From Poa pratensis (Eukaryota > Streptophyta > Magnoliopsida > Poales > Poaceae), in assembly GCA_947311845.1 (NCBI GenBank), contig CAMZMU010000052.1:139019733-139083732 (forward strand): a stretch of DNA of 64,000 bases, in the 5' to 3' direction. This document shows positions 1 through 11,800 of the stretch, one piece after another. The notes under the pieces were generated by a model, which ran no database searches, was not told the DNA's origin, and saw nothing but the letters and a program-made list of their open reading frames with translations. Made by a program: the position numbers and the translations under genes. The stretch's first letter is position 1. The number at the start of each line of letters is the position of its first letter.

Positions 1-965
1 TCCCCTGCTCTTGTGATTTCGGCAAGCAGCATGACGCTTTTAGTATTTTCCAATATATCCAATATATGACTCTTGTGTTATTTAGTTGCATCAATCTACT
101 AATGCAGCCCAACGTTATTTGGGTGATCCATACTCGTCATGCCTTGGTTTTGGAACCTTTTAGAGATGTCAAGCTTTGGAATTGTGATCAAATGACTATT
201 GTCATTCCAAACGGTCTTATGGCAACATATAATTGAATTGGATTGATTAAATTGCATTAGGCCCCGATTGGTTGTGCGTTTTTTAGCCAAAACGGGGGGA
301 ATTATTCATGGACCAAGTAGGCCCTTCAGAAAATACTGCGCGCGGCGCCGGATACGGCTCCGGAATTCCTCCCGATCCAAGATGTATTCCATCCCCATGA
401 TTTCAATTTCAAATATTTTGTTTGGCTGCCTCGGATGGGGAGCGGGAAGGCATTGTGTTGGTGCTGCAGAGGACAGGCACGCTGCAACCTGATACCAGAT
501 GAACGATGAGCAGAGGCAAAGAATTGTTTCTAGCTATGTCCTTGAGCAGAGGCAAAGAATTATTTCTAGCTATGTCCTAGAATTCTAGGTGGCAGCCAAA
601 CAACTTGGTCCTTGAATACCAGGTCCATGATTCCAGGACCAATTACTGGGAGCCAAAGGAGGTTCTATTGTTTTTTACATTAAAATGACAAGAACAAACT
701 TGGTACCGATCACCTAGAAAGGCTGCATCAAATAAGAATTACAAATGCTTCAGAACCTGGCCCAAATTACTCACAAAAGATACAACAGCCAGGGCCGGTT
801 ATCTGAAACTCAAATGCAATAACTCAAGAGCTCAGCTCCATCCAACACACCCATGTACCCAACCAACTTACGCCGTGTTCATTCATTTGCAATCGCCACC
901 CACCCATTTGCTTCTTCCACTTGTAGGAGCAAAGCAGCAGCTGCTGCTGTCATAAACCGATGCAC
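1..965. other. Downstream flank of UAP1, no gene seen
   Basis: AT-rich sequence downstream of the UAP1 stop codon. The part next to 965 is probably the UAP1 3' UTR, but I see no definite poly(A) signal. Starting near 262 (ggccccgattggttg) the sequence resembles the start of a PIF/Harbinger-type MITE, and ccaattactgggagccaaag near 639-658 could be a decayed partner. The inverted repeat is too poor to claim an element. The short ORFs have no coding character. Confidence 0.4.
508..579. repeat. 36-bp tandem duplication, two copies
   Basis: Two adjacent 36-base units (508-543 and 544-579), each beginning gagcagaggcaaagaatt, differ at only about two positions. The unit is non-coding and lies in the 3' flank of UAP1. 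It is probably a recent slippage duplication. Confidence 0.85.
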
Positions 966-3900
966 CTAGAATGAGATCTCGCTGGGTGCGTGGAACGTTC
1001 GCCCGCGGCAGATCGCCTCCAGGTTTTCGCCGGCGTATGAGCTGAGCGCTGAAACCTCGACACCTATGAGGAAAAGGCATCACGAGAAAGATGGTTAGTT
1101 CTGTCTTGAAATGTTCAGGTTATGATTTGTTACAAGTTTTTGGGTAACAGGCAACGGTAAGGAATTTTACCTGTCATGTACAAGGGTACTGAATGGGTCA
1201 GGAAGCCGCCAGCAGCAACTACCCATCTGCTGTGGAGCCGGAGCAGCATCAGTTTGGCGGTATCAGGGGTGTCATAAGCTGCGCCGTTTGCATTCTTCAC
1301 TGGCGCGAATTCCTCTTCGCGTGACACCTGAATTTTAAGGGATGCACCAGTGAGCATCTCCAGCTTTTGACAGGAAAAAAAGTATGGAACTATATGAGGG
1401 TAGATTGCTGAGAAGTACCTCGAAAAGTGTCGTGGATGGTGAGTAACTGAATGCATCGAATATGAACTGTTCAAGTTTCAGACCAATTGTACACCCGTGA
1501 ATGGAAGGTATCTTCTTCTCTGCAAGATGATACCTGGCAACCAAGTTCCTAATGTCAGGTGCTAGAACAGAAAATATTTTATGCTGGAGCGTGGCAATTG
1601 CCAGGTAAAATTAGATTCTATGATATGCCTAGCAAATCCTTAAATCATAAAGTTTAGTTCTAGATCTAAACTCTCATTTTCCCAGGAAGGTGAGAAAAGT
1701 AAGAGAGATAAACAGCAAATAAGTAACAAAAGTAAATCATCTATTTTTAACACCAAATTCACAAAGTTTGGAAAAAAATCAAACATACAATGAATTCAGA
1801 ATTCAAATTGGATACAGAAATACTCACACGCTGTCCTTTTCAAGGCTGTTTGCCACTTGATTCAAAAAGTCTAGAGCGAACATATGCAGACATACCTGCA
1901 AAAAAAAAAGAATATGCAGTTGTCATCTGTCACAGCGATCAAGGGAAGGAGGGAGCGATAAGCTAAGGACAAGAACATACATTGCCCCAACAATAACGAA
2001 GCCGTCCTGTTGATTGATTAATTTCAGTAGTCATAGCCGCATCCATTTCACCATACTCAACCACCGATAGAGGTCCACCACGACCTCGTTGAACAAATAC
2101 TCCAACATTCTCTTGTGGATAAGCCTGTTCAGAGTACAAGTGACTATCTTGTGGATAACCCTTTGGTAAATGGTAAGGCACCAAGCGATGAACCATGGGG
2201 ATTTCCTTTTGCGGGCTCGTGAGAAATATGACTTTACCTTCCTAACAACCTTTGCAGCAGAAGATACGCCCTTGTCTATGAAGTACCCAAGGAACGTTGG
2301 GTCTGCAACACGAACCTGCATATAAGACATCGGTTAGCGAACGAGTAGGTGCGGAAATCTGATGCCATCTCAAATTGTATGTCCTCACCAATGCGTTATC
2401 AACTCCATAGCAATCCACATATTTTACTCCCCGTGCAGACATATCTTCGAGCAACTTCTTAGACTTCAGGGCTGTGAGATATTACAGTTGTAAAAAGTAA
2501 AACTAAACATCAGAGAATGATTAAAAAATTAATAGTGGGTAAATAGAACCACTGCACGATACATAACAACAATTTAATATTTATGGGGGATTACCGGAAT
2601 AAAGTCCTCCATTCCCATCAGGAGCCTTTGCTACCTGGTTTCAGCAGATCATGTAAAATCATTACAACCATTTAGCATTGCAAGATACACAATATGAAAG
2701 TAGCTTTGCAGGCACAACAATTTTCATTTAAACTCTCAGATCTCATACCATGAGTAAAACTTAGAAATCAAGTTACACTAAACCACAATGGTCAGATGAA
2801 TGAATAGTAAAAGAGAAAAATGCAGCATGGTACCCTGTATGGTGTCTCCATAATAAATCTTCCATCGTCAGAAATACATGGAAGGGTGCCTTGTTGGAAA
2901 AAAGTCACCTGTAAAAGAAAAGGTTCAGCATTTCAAGCCTAGCTATCAAAGATAACTCTTACTATTGAATTCAACATTATGTGCATTTTGTTGAATTCCC
3001 ATGACTATTCAGCTCCGCAGAAAAAATTGTACTTGCTCTTACCTGATCAGCCTCTAGGCCAAAATATTTACGGCTTTCAAAAAATTTGTGTGTGACATCA
3101 TGGGTGAAAGGGCTGGTCATTATATACCAGTGGATCTGTCGAATATTACCCGGAGCTGCAAATATTTTAAAATCAAGTGTAAGGATGTGAAGCAGAAAAC
3201 AAAAAATATTTTAGAAGCTTGTGATCGAACGACATTACTATCACTGGATTGAGCAGCCAACTTTTGAATACACAAAATGCGTTCCGCTTGGAGTTGGAAA
3301 AGTGATTTTCCAGATGGAAGTCCAATATCTGAAGGGCATACACAAGGTGTCAAAAAAAAAATGGTACATATTATCTAAGCAGAACTGGAGTGAAAATTAT
3401 CGGCGCAAATTGCAATTCCATACTAGTAGAGATGAACAAAGATGCTACACTAGATATAGCAATAGCAAATAATGCCTCGGTTCCAAAATATAAGGCACCC
3501 TTGATTGTTGGTCAACGACTTGCAACTTTGACTATCATTTGTACTTCAAATATATCCCCAAAATTAGTGTAAAGATATATGAAATGAAAGAATTTTGCAA
3601 GACGAATCCAACGATATCAATTATATATTTCTAATCCATATAATTTAGTAAATATTAGTGGTCATAGTCGTGCAACAAAGATCATTATAAAAATAGTGCG
3701 CCTTATAATTTGGGACGGAGGGAGTACATCTTTTGTTGTCCTGGTTAAATAAAAATACATATAACTAATGTAGAAATAGAAAAATAAATCGTCACGGCAT
3801 AATTTTATGTTCTTAAAGCAGAGAGCATACCACTGCACATATGCAGTCAAGTAACATACAATAATTCAGGTAGAATCAACTTACTGAAACATCCCTTAGG

Positions 3901-5164
3901 ATCGGAGCTACCAAGCCGCGTCCCCTGTCGCAACATGAGAAGAGATTGATCATAAGTACAATGCTTCCCAACATGCAGTACAGACTGCGGTTTCGCAGTA
4001 TCAGATAACAGGATTGGGAGGATTCTATGACATCAGATTACCTGACCGCCAGCCAAAAGGACAACGGCCAGCTTCCCCTCGGAAATGGCCCTCAGCCCCT
4101 TCTTCCACCACCGTTCTTTGTCCTCTGGAGACCTGTCCTCCACCCTTGAGACGCTGGATTCCGGCACGGGCTCGATGGCAGGCACCAGGAAGCCTGCGCT
4201 TGCAAAAACAGGCATCGCCCCGGCTCCATTTTTAGAAAAAAACAGGCCAATCAGTACGAGTGATGGATTATTCAACTGATAGACCTCTTACCTTGTGATC
4301 CAAGCGAGCGCCGGATGATCCGGTCAATTCTTGAAAGATCCAGACTCTGCAATATAGTATGCGACAGAGTATTCAGTCAGTGAGAAACATGGTAAACAAA
4401 TGCTGCAGATTTCAGTTGTGGTGCTGCCTAAGGCATGTCCAACTGTATACAACAAAAAGATCATCGTTGTTCAAATCCTCATCATCAAAAATCTTAGCAT
4501 CACTTGCAACTCGAAATCAGACCAAATGAAATCAAACCAAACGAACTGTTCGTGTAGAAAATCCGGCTCACATCAACATGCAGAGTTCCAACTTTTTTTT
4601 TTGAACCCGCCCTCAAAGGCTATTTATTCAATGTCTCGCGGATACATATCAGATTGCACTGCGGCAACCAGAAATTCAGGGATTACATCGAAGGAATTAC
4701 AAGAATCCTCTAAGCTCAGGGCGGCCCTCGCACACGAGCGTGTGCCGCTGCATTTGCACTCTTCCGCACTACCTGCATCTTGAATCCCTGAAGGTTTGCG
4801 AGATGAGACTTCATCTCTCTCAACACGCAGAGTTCCAACTTGAAACAGAGTTATTATCTGTCTAGTAATCCGATGCGAAAACAGATGTGCAGACGAAGAA
4901 AAAAATCGGGACTCGAAACAAAACGTCGGCCGACAATTCCAGCGCCCAATGCAAAACCAAATCTTTCCCCCCGAACAACCGAAACCGCGGCGGCATTGGG
5001 CTCACTGACCTCGATGTCCTGGACGAGGAGGTCGCGGTCCTCGGGCGAGAGCTCGTCCCAGAGCGCGAAGGCGCCCTCCTGGCCGTAGTCCTTCATCCTC
5101 TCCAGCAGCGCCTGCGGCGGCGCCGCCCCCACCTCCCCACCGATCCCACCATCATCTCCTTCAT
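966..5164 (-). CDS. UAP1: UDP-N-acetylglucosamine pyrophosphorylase (UAP1), 15 exons
   Basis: The enzyme makes UDP-GlcNAc from UTP and GlcNAc-1-phosphate in the cytosol, feeding N-glycan, GPI-anchor and O-GlcNAc synthesis. Exons by GT-AG junctions with matching phase: 5010-5164, 4292-4346, 4042-4193, 3885-3924, 3239-3328, 3043-3155, 2834-2908, 2595-2634, 2389-2471, 2238-2315, 1981-2124, 1828-1895, 1419-1533, 1171-1327, 966-1063. The UTP-binding motif [14 protein letters not shown] spans exons 3 and 4. Other family signatures are [30 protein letters not shown] and the C-terminus FHAPSEISF. The frame is open from 5132 to the stop for about 476 codons, close to the usual plant length. The one defect is at the start: the expected ATG (5162-5164) is out of frame with the rest because one base appears to be missing within 5127-5142. 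Without it, translation could begin at the in-frame ATG 5094-5096, leaving the conserved core intact. Rice loss of this gene is known to give a spotted-leaf phenotype. Confidence 0.93.
3473..3727. mobile_element. Stowaway-like MITE in UAP1 intron
   Basis: The right end reads ccttataatttgggacggag then ggagta, the canonical Stowaway terminus in reverse. The left end, tgcctcggttccaaaatata then aggcacc, is a diverged inverted copy. The interior is AT-rich and non-coding. It sits in the 556-base intron between the exons at 3239-3328 and 3885-3924, so it should be spliced out. Confidence 0.75.
4573..4841 (-). mobile_element. Truncated non-LTR retroposon with 22-bp TSD in UAP1 intron
   Basis: Flanks 4573-4594 and 4820-4841 are direct repeats (tcaacatgcagagttccaac then tt) with one mismatch. 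The insert (about 4595-4819) starts with a poly-T run, so the element lies on the minus strand with a poly(A) tail. It ends, on that strand, in a sequence like those at the 3' ends of grass LINEs. The length of about 225 bases fits a SINE or a 5'-truncated LINE. I see no clear pol III A/B boxes, so truncated LINE is slightly preferred. Confidence 0.75.
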
Positions 5165-5348
5165 CTCCTCCTCTTCAAGCAGCAGAGGGTGGCGAGGCGA
5201 GGGAGATTAGCGGCAGAGCAGGTGCGAGAAGAGGCCTAGAGATCCGTGATTGGGCAATGATACTACGGTGTTGGTTGGGTAGAAGAGCCGGCCGGCCAGC
5301 TGGGAATGTTCGCGGGTCGCGTCGCCGGTGCGTGGGCCGCCGCGCGAG

Positions 5349-5356
5349 GTTATATA
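5349..5356 (-). promoter_or_regulatory. TATA box of UAP1
   Basis: The minus strand reads tatataac here, about 185 bases upstream of the start codon, inside a GC-rich promoter. An ACGT core (gtgacgtgcag on the plus strand, 5360-5370) lies just upstream in the gene's direction, the kind of site bound by bZIP factors. Transcription start would be expected near 5320. Confidence 0.55.
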
Positions 5357-5995
5357 CCCGTGACGTGCAGCTGTGGAGGTTTGGATTTTGGATGGGAGCA
5401 GCAGCAGGTTGCGTAGATACAAGGGAAACACGTGCCATGGCGGCGACCCTGTTTGGATGTTATGTTAAGGTAAGGTAATCATGTTTGACACTAACATGCA
5501 TGTTTGTGTGTATGCCATTATTTAGTTATAATCGTTTTTATTTCATTTTTGTTGCAAAATTAATCATCCAACAAACAAAAACTATATGTTTCTAGCAAAA
5601 TTTGTGTTCATCCATCTATGTAATACATGGCTAATAATATCATGGCTTGTCTTTCAAAATTTATGACAAGAACAACCAATTACTGTGTTTTCTGCATCTG
5701 AATGTTTTGATCTGAACAAAAGAAAAACACTCAAGCATTTGCAGTAATAGTAGCAGCGTGGACACAAGTATATCGCACGACAGTCCTGTCCACAACCTCT
5801 TGATCCATTCTGGGGTCGATCTCATGTGATATTCGCCTTTTTTTTCGGGCACTTCGGACAGGAGCCTATACACGTGTTCTTGCCGTCTCTGTACGAGAGT
5901 TGTCCAGCCTCAGATTCATTCATGGCCTACCTCTCCCAGTTATGAAGTGTTACACTTGCTTTGCATTCATGCTGTGATGGACCACAGTGAAGTAA

Positions 5996-6024
5996 TTGGC
6001 ATGCATGCATCGCATGCATGCCAA
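5996..6024. repeat. Near-perfect palindrome of RY (CATGCATG) motifs
   Basis: Thirteen-base arms ttggcatgcatgc and gcatgcatgccaa flank a 3-base loop (atc). CATGCATG is the RY element bound by B3-domain factors such as ABI3/FUS3. The site is in intergenic DNA with no nearby start of transcription, so a regulatory role is only a possibility. Confidence 0.6.
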
Positions 6025-7273
6025 GAACAAGAAAACAAGTTGGACTATTGCAATCTCAGATACTATTACAGTGTAGTACGGTTGAGTACATTAACTGGTA
6101 CTATGTGGGCTAGGGCACCTTATCTTAGTCTTTTGGATGACAGGAAATATCATTTGACAAGAATAGTACATTATCTACCTGCAGAAAAAATAAATGCATT
6201 ATCACTTTTTCTGAAGAATATACCTATTTTTGTTCTTGATTTAAACACCGCGTAACTAAAACCGGTTAACTGATTTTTTTTCTTCCGAAATGGAGGTTAA
6301 CTGAATTACTGCAACTGGAACAAAAACGACCAGCCAGCTGATCCATGAACCTATCCAGAAGAAGCGATCACCGAGACCAAAGGCTTGAATTCCAAGTTAG
6401 GTTGTCTTTCTGCCCAAAGAAAAGGCAGCACTATGTTTTTGCACTGCCAATAGACAGCCTAGCTTTTACAACCTTCTTTCTCTCTCTGCATATCTTTTGT
6501 TCTCTCTCTCTAGATCGATCATTTTTCTGTCATTACCTGCATGAAAAGAAGTATATATCATGCAGCATTTATCTTGGGCGTGCAGCTCACTCAAGAGATA
6601 GCATGCAGACGGCAGACCAATCCAAAACCCATGATGTGCAAATGTGAACCGTTTGTATTATCGATCAACCAACAGTTTGGTGATGCGTCACTTGACGGGA
6701 GAAGACGACCATGCATCGCATCGTCTCCAAAAGTATTCTTAATTTTGGTTTCTATCAACTGGACGGTAGTAGCAGACGCAACCGCACGCACCAACCGGGA
6801 GGGCTGTAGCGCGAGTGCGGTGCAGAAATGAATGGTAAAGATGATCGAGGCGCCTGATCGACACGCACGGTGGCCAGGCTGGAAAACAAAAAAGTTGTGA
6901 TAAGTTGCCCTGCAAGCACGCAATGCAAGCATTGGCACATGTAGAATTTTTATGAATTCGTTTAAAGAAAAGAATAGAAATTTTTGGAATTAATACCCTC
7001 TCTGAGAATTTCAGAGTAATTTCTGGTATTATCAAAGCAGCGGCACAAATTTGATGGATTACTGTTGCAAGGCTTCTATTTTCTATGCACAGCATCTGAA
7101 GAAGCGATTCCAAAAAGTTAATCAATCGACAGTTGATGTTGGTTTCTTGATTTTCTTTTGCATGCATGGGACTGGGAAAGACCAAATGTGTCGGCCTTAT
7201 CAACGATGGCAGGTGCGGATTGGTTTCTTTAATTTCCCTGCTAATGGCCAGCAGCAGCTTTAGCACTGAACTA

Positions 7274-7293
7274 ATCATCATCATCATCATCAT
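7274..7293. repeat. (ATC)n microsatellite
   Basis: Uninterrupted ATC repeats of nearly seven units in intergenic DNA. Confidence 0.9.
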
Positions 7294-8895
7294 ATTATGT
7301 TCGCGGGTCTCAAGTCGCTGTCGTGCAAGCTAATTAGCTGAACCTCTAGCTGCAACGGAACCTGACATCCGAACTAGAAACACTCATAACCAACTTGCAA
7401 AAGAAATCAGAATGTGACAGGTTTATTTTTGTTTTTTGCAAACGTCCGCATGAATTTTGTCAAGAGTTAGGAGCCGGCTTTCCTGTATCTCTGCTGGAGC
7501 CTGGTGGTGATGAGTACATTTTCTGGCCTCGGTGTTGGGAATTGGGGACAGTCTTGCGCTGCAGATCAGGAGTTTTTCACAAGTCAAGAAAAATATCTCC
7601 CCACCAAACAAAAAAAGTCAAGAAAAAGTTGTACTAGAAAGTCAAGGAAACATTTTTGTACCTAAAAGAAAATAATATGAAATTTAGGACGAAATCTTGA
7701 CAGCCGAACTAGAACAAAGCAAGTTACAGAGAAATTCCTAGTTGCTAGCAAAGTCTCATGGATTAGGATGCACCACTCAGGCACATCCTATTAAGTCTAC
7801 AACGTATATATATCCAAGCGAAGAATATGCTTGCTTAGTGCTCTTGATTAGCACATTATTATTCTGTTCAAAGCTGCCTCTCCTCATGAGATAGCATGGA
7901 TATTGGGATCACACAGTGTTAGGCTCCCAGAATCTCTAGCCTATTATAGTAGCTGCCACTTGATCGAGCGACTAGCAATCATAGACTAATTTTAAACCTG
8001 GATACCCCAATTGGAAGCTTTGTCAGCTTTGGTTGCACTATCTGTGATCTTATAGTAGATAGGTGCACTTGGGTACCTGTACATATGATAGAAGCGCCAG
8101 AAGGCACTCCCGCACTATTACAAGATCATTTCCCAATCAAAGTTTGTCAAGTGATGAAGCCCAACAAATGGGATCACACACCAAATTTGATTTGCATGGA
8201 AACTTTGACTCGTGGTCTCACATCGCAAACTAGTGCGTGTGGACCTCATCTCAGCATAGCAAATTCTTTTGATGTCTGATTACTGGTCCTGGAACAGTTC
8301 AGAGGACCACGGGCCCGGATTAGACCATTGATCTGTACTTCCATGGCATCCAATGCATCGCCTCCCCAACAACTGTTGCAGACAAGTTCAATTATTACAA
8401 GATGCCACAGTGTACATGGCAAAAACCGAACACAAGGTGCCACTGCCAGCCACACTGAAGTACTTGAAGAATCAATGGGGAGAGTGGTATATCACAACTG
8501 CATTTGCTACTCCAAAAGAGAGAACAGTAACCAAAATTCAGGCAGAACTTAAGTCCAGTTCACATCAAGTCATCAAATGCCATACATGCAGACAGAGTGT
8601 GACCCTAGCCACAAAAATAAGAAGGGGGTGTCACAGTACTGTCGGCATCTCTATCTGCTAACCACACGATAAAACGAGTTACTCGTCAGCTTACTACACA
8701 AAATCAAAAGGTCTGTCAAGTCTAGCAAACGATGGTAGCTACAGTCACAACAAGATACAGTCTTTCTTACAACATGCATCCTTGTCGACGTACGGTACCT
8801 AACGATGACTGGCGCTAAGAGGACCATGTATGGCAAAAGCTAACAATTCCTTGTTATTTGCATTTCAGCAGTCATTGCCGATACCCCGATGGAGT

Positions 8896-11800
8896 TCACT
8901 GGGGAGGGAACCAACCACTGCTGTAGAGCTTATCTGACGGCCTTGGCATTGGCATCCTCGCACGGTCGACTTGCGCATGGTTCATCATCCTAGCTCCATC
9001 GTAAGTGGAAGCGGAACGATTGGGTCCTGTCCCTTTGTTCAAGTTCTGTGGTGTAAGGAAGCAGTTTGCGACAGGAATATCACCTGTAAGAGTCTTGAAT
9101 GCAAACTCAAGGCATGGATCTGGTCCCGTCTCTTTGTTCAAGTTTTGTGGTGGAAGGAAGCAGTTTGCGACAGGGATATCACTGTAAGAGTCTTGAATGC
9201 AAACTCAAGGCATGGATCTGGTCCTGTCCCTTTGTTCAAGTTCTGTGGTGGAAGGAAGCAGTTTGCGACAGGGATATCACCTGTAAGAGTCTTGAATGCA
9301 AATTCAAGGCATGGATCTGACCAGATACCTCGCAAGAGCGACGATAGGGAGGAACCAGGCATAGCATCAGCTGTTTCGAAGAGCCCAGCCTGCTGTGCCT
9401 CAGCGGGTAGTACATTCTGGTATCCAACATTTGACATGGAGCATGCAAGAGATGTGCCTAATGTTTGTTCAGAGCTGAAGGATACTTGTCTTCAGCATGT
9501 CCAGAAGCACTTGCACTATGTGCTACATCTTTCTTCTGAGGGAGTAAAGAGGAAATAGTCCTTGATTTAGGATTTTTGACCAGCTTTGTTGGATGTAACT
9601 GATCGGCAGTATTTGTCGATGTGCTGACAGGGGAATCTCTGGCCTCCTGGCTGAGTTTCAGTGCAGTTAAACGAGGTGACGCTCGAACAGGTGTCGAAAT
9701 CTTTTTCACAGGTTTAGTTTTTTGCTTTTTTCCCTTGGGTTTTGGCTCCACATTTGCTTCTTCTCTCCCACCAGCTGATTCATGCTTCAGAGACTTATTG
9801 TTCACTCTTGCCTTCTGAAGCTCCAACTCTGTTAGCCTCCTTTGGGAGACACCCTCCGGCTCTGATGATGGCCTATTTTCAGAATTCTCTCCATCTTTTG
9901 GATTAGACTCATGAGCAGTATCGATCTTTATGTTATCTGAAGGTCCTTCTGCCTGCATATTTCAAAATAAAGGCTAAAGACAGTGCACTAATAGTTAAGG
10001 AAAACATAGGTAACACAGAAAGATCCTTGCAATTCAGTCATCAGAAGTAAAAGGGCATTGGCAGTTCACTGAGGACAACGATGCTGATGTTTAAGGTCAG
10101 CACAAGAAATTTTTATTGAGCAAAAGTGTGGCTTACGCTGTAGGATACTAGAAAACTGATAATTTCTGTGCTCAATAAAAATTTCCTGTGCTGACCTTAA
10201 ACATCAGCATTAGCAAATGTTTGATAATTAATTTTCTAGTATCCTACAAATGGATTGGTACACCTACAAACATTTCCATCCATAAATTTTCAAACATTTA
10301 TAGGTGCATCAGGAATCCATCCATTTTCTGGTGTACTTCAGCAAACGGAGTATTTTTTGCATTATACTAGAACTGATTTAATACTAACAGAAATACTTTA
10401 TATTTCACATTGTTTCTACTTTACCGATTGAGTAATTAGCTCACATGAGATTTTTTAGCTGGGTTGATGGCGGTGCGATCATTAGACATGGGTCAAATAA
10501 AAAATGCCACAAGACAAGGAACATACATGATGAGATTGGTTCCCTGAAATCTGCAGGTCTTGAACTTTTCTCTTGTTTGGTGTCAGAGCGGAATTACCGG
10601 TATCTCGAGATTCGATATGACGGTAAACATCTTTCAGAGAACGGAATTCATAACTATTGGTAGGATCAATGTAGAACTGTAGAGATCAAATGGTTAGATC
10701 AGTTACAGCTACGAAACAGAGGATTAATTAGAAAATAAGCATAATGATGTCAATGTCAGATAAATTGTCATACCATCTTGTGGAAACCTGAACGCTATTG
10801 TAAGAAAACAACTCAAGAAGAGGTTACTATCAATTAATTTCTATTTACATAGAACTCATTCCCTAAGGACTCATCAAGGCATGTCAAAGTGAATCCATTT
10901 GATCAAAAAGGCATGTCACTTATTTCACTATCTATCTATACCTAATAATAAAAGCGCTAAGGCTTCCACGGTTTGGTTTGGTAGGTCATTGGATTGACCC
11001 ATAAAGTTGTAAATAATTACCCACCTATGCCAACCGCAACCTACGGAAAAAATAGATTGACCGTGTCGTCGTTCCCTTTCCTCCTCCTCTACATCCTTCG
11101 TCAAACCTCAAGGGGAAGCAACCGTCGCCGACAACGACTGAATCCCCACGCGCTGCCCCTTGCCACGGCTCCGCTCACCGGCCGTGGAGTCTGATCGCCG
11201 ACGCGCACCATCCCCGCCCGGCGCGCTGCGCCCCAGCACGTCACTGGTAGCCGTGCTCCGTCCAAGCACGTCCCTGGTCACCGGCGAGCTCGCGTCGTTC
11301 CCACAGCCGGGATAGCGGAGTTCGAGCGGATGAAGGTAAATTCTCCACCCCTATCTCCCATCTCTCCCTATTCCCTCTTTTAGTCTCTTTCCCAGGACGA
11401 GGTGCACGCGGCCATGGAGAGAGACGGTCCCGAACCAACCCAGCCTCCTTCCGTCTCTTCATCCACGGAAGGGAACACCTCCACTACTTCTCGAGATTCC
11501 AGCAAGGTGAGGTCTGCTCGGCTGATCTCTCTGTCCCTCACCCCCTCTCTCCCAGGATGAGGTGCATGCGTCCTTGGTGAGAGCCGGTCCTGATTCAGCA
11601 AGCAGAAACTGGTTGCCAATGAGGAAGCAGATCTTGAGGTCGACACCTACCTCCTCCAGCAGTGCCTTGGCTTCTGCCCGTGGTTTGGCTCATGCGTGCA
11701 GGTGAAGAGGAGATGTGGATGACGTGCTTCTGCTAGAGGAGAAGGGACGGGCACAAGTTTGACACAAGGAAATCGACGACGTCCTTGGCCACCTCCGAGA

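Larger units (their letters stand above)
5450..8890. other. Intergenic region, no gene recognised
   Basis: This is the 3.4 kb between the UAP1 promoter and the 3' end of the MBD gene. Composition is AT-rich with stop codons in all frames. The longest ORF (6739-7293, minus) is low in coding character and starts in an ATG run made by a microsatellite. No transposon termini could be resolved, although ccctgtttggatg at 5449 resembles a MITE start. Confidence 0.4.

Noticed and set aside
5661..6255. Short ORFs between UAP1 and MBD considered as small-peptide genes
   Set aside because: No signal peptide, no Kozak-like support and no conserved motif that I can recognise.
6739..7293. 184-codon minus-strand ORF
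   Set aside because: Starts in the (ATC)n microsatellite as a Met run. No codon bias, splice context or recognisable motif.
9023..9318. Regular repeats considered as a CRISPR-like array
   Set aside because: Units are contiguous with no unique spacers and are coding; the genome is a plant.
8971..9558. 195-codon plus-strand ORF with internal repeats
   Set aside because: Antisense shadow of the MBD last exon. The repeats come from the 99-bp triplication, not from a repeat protein.
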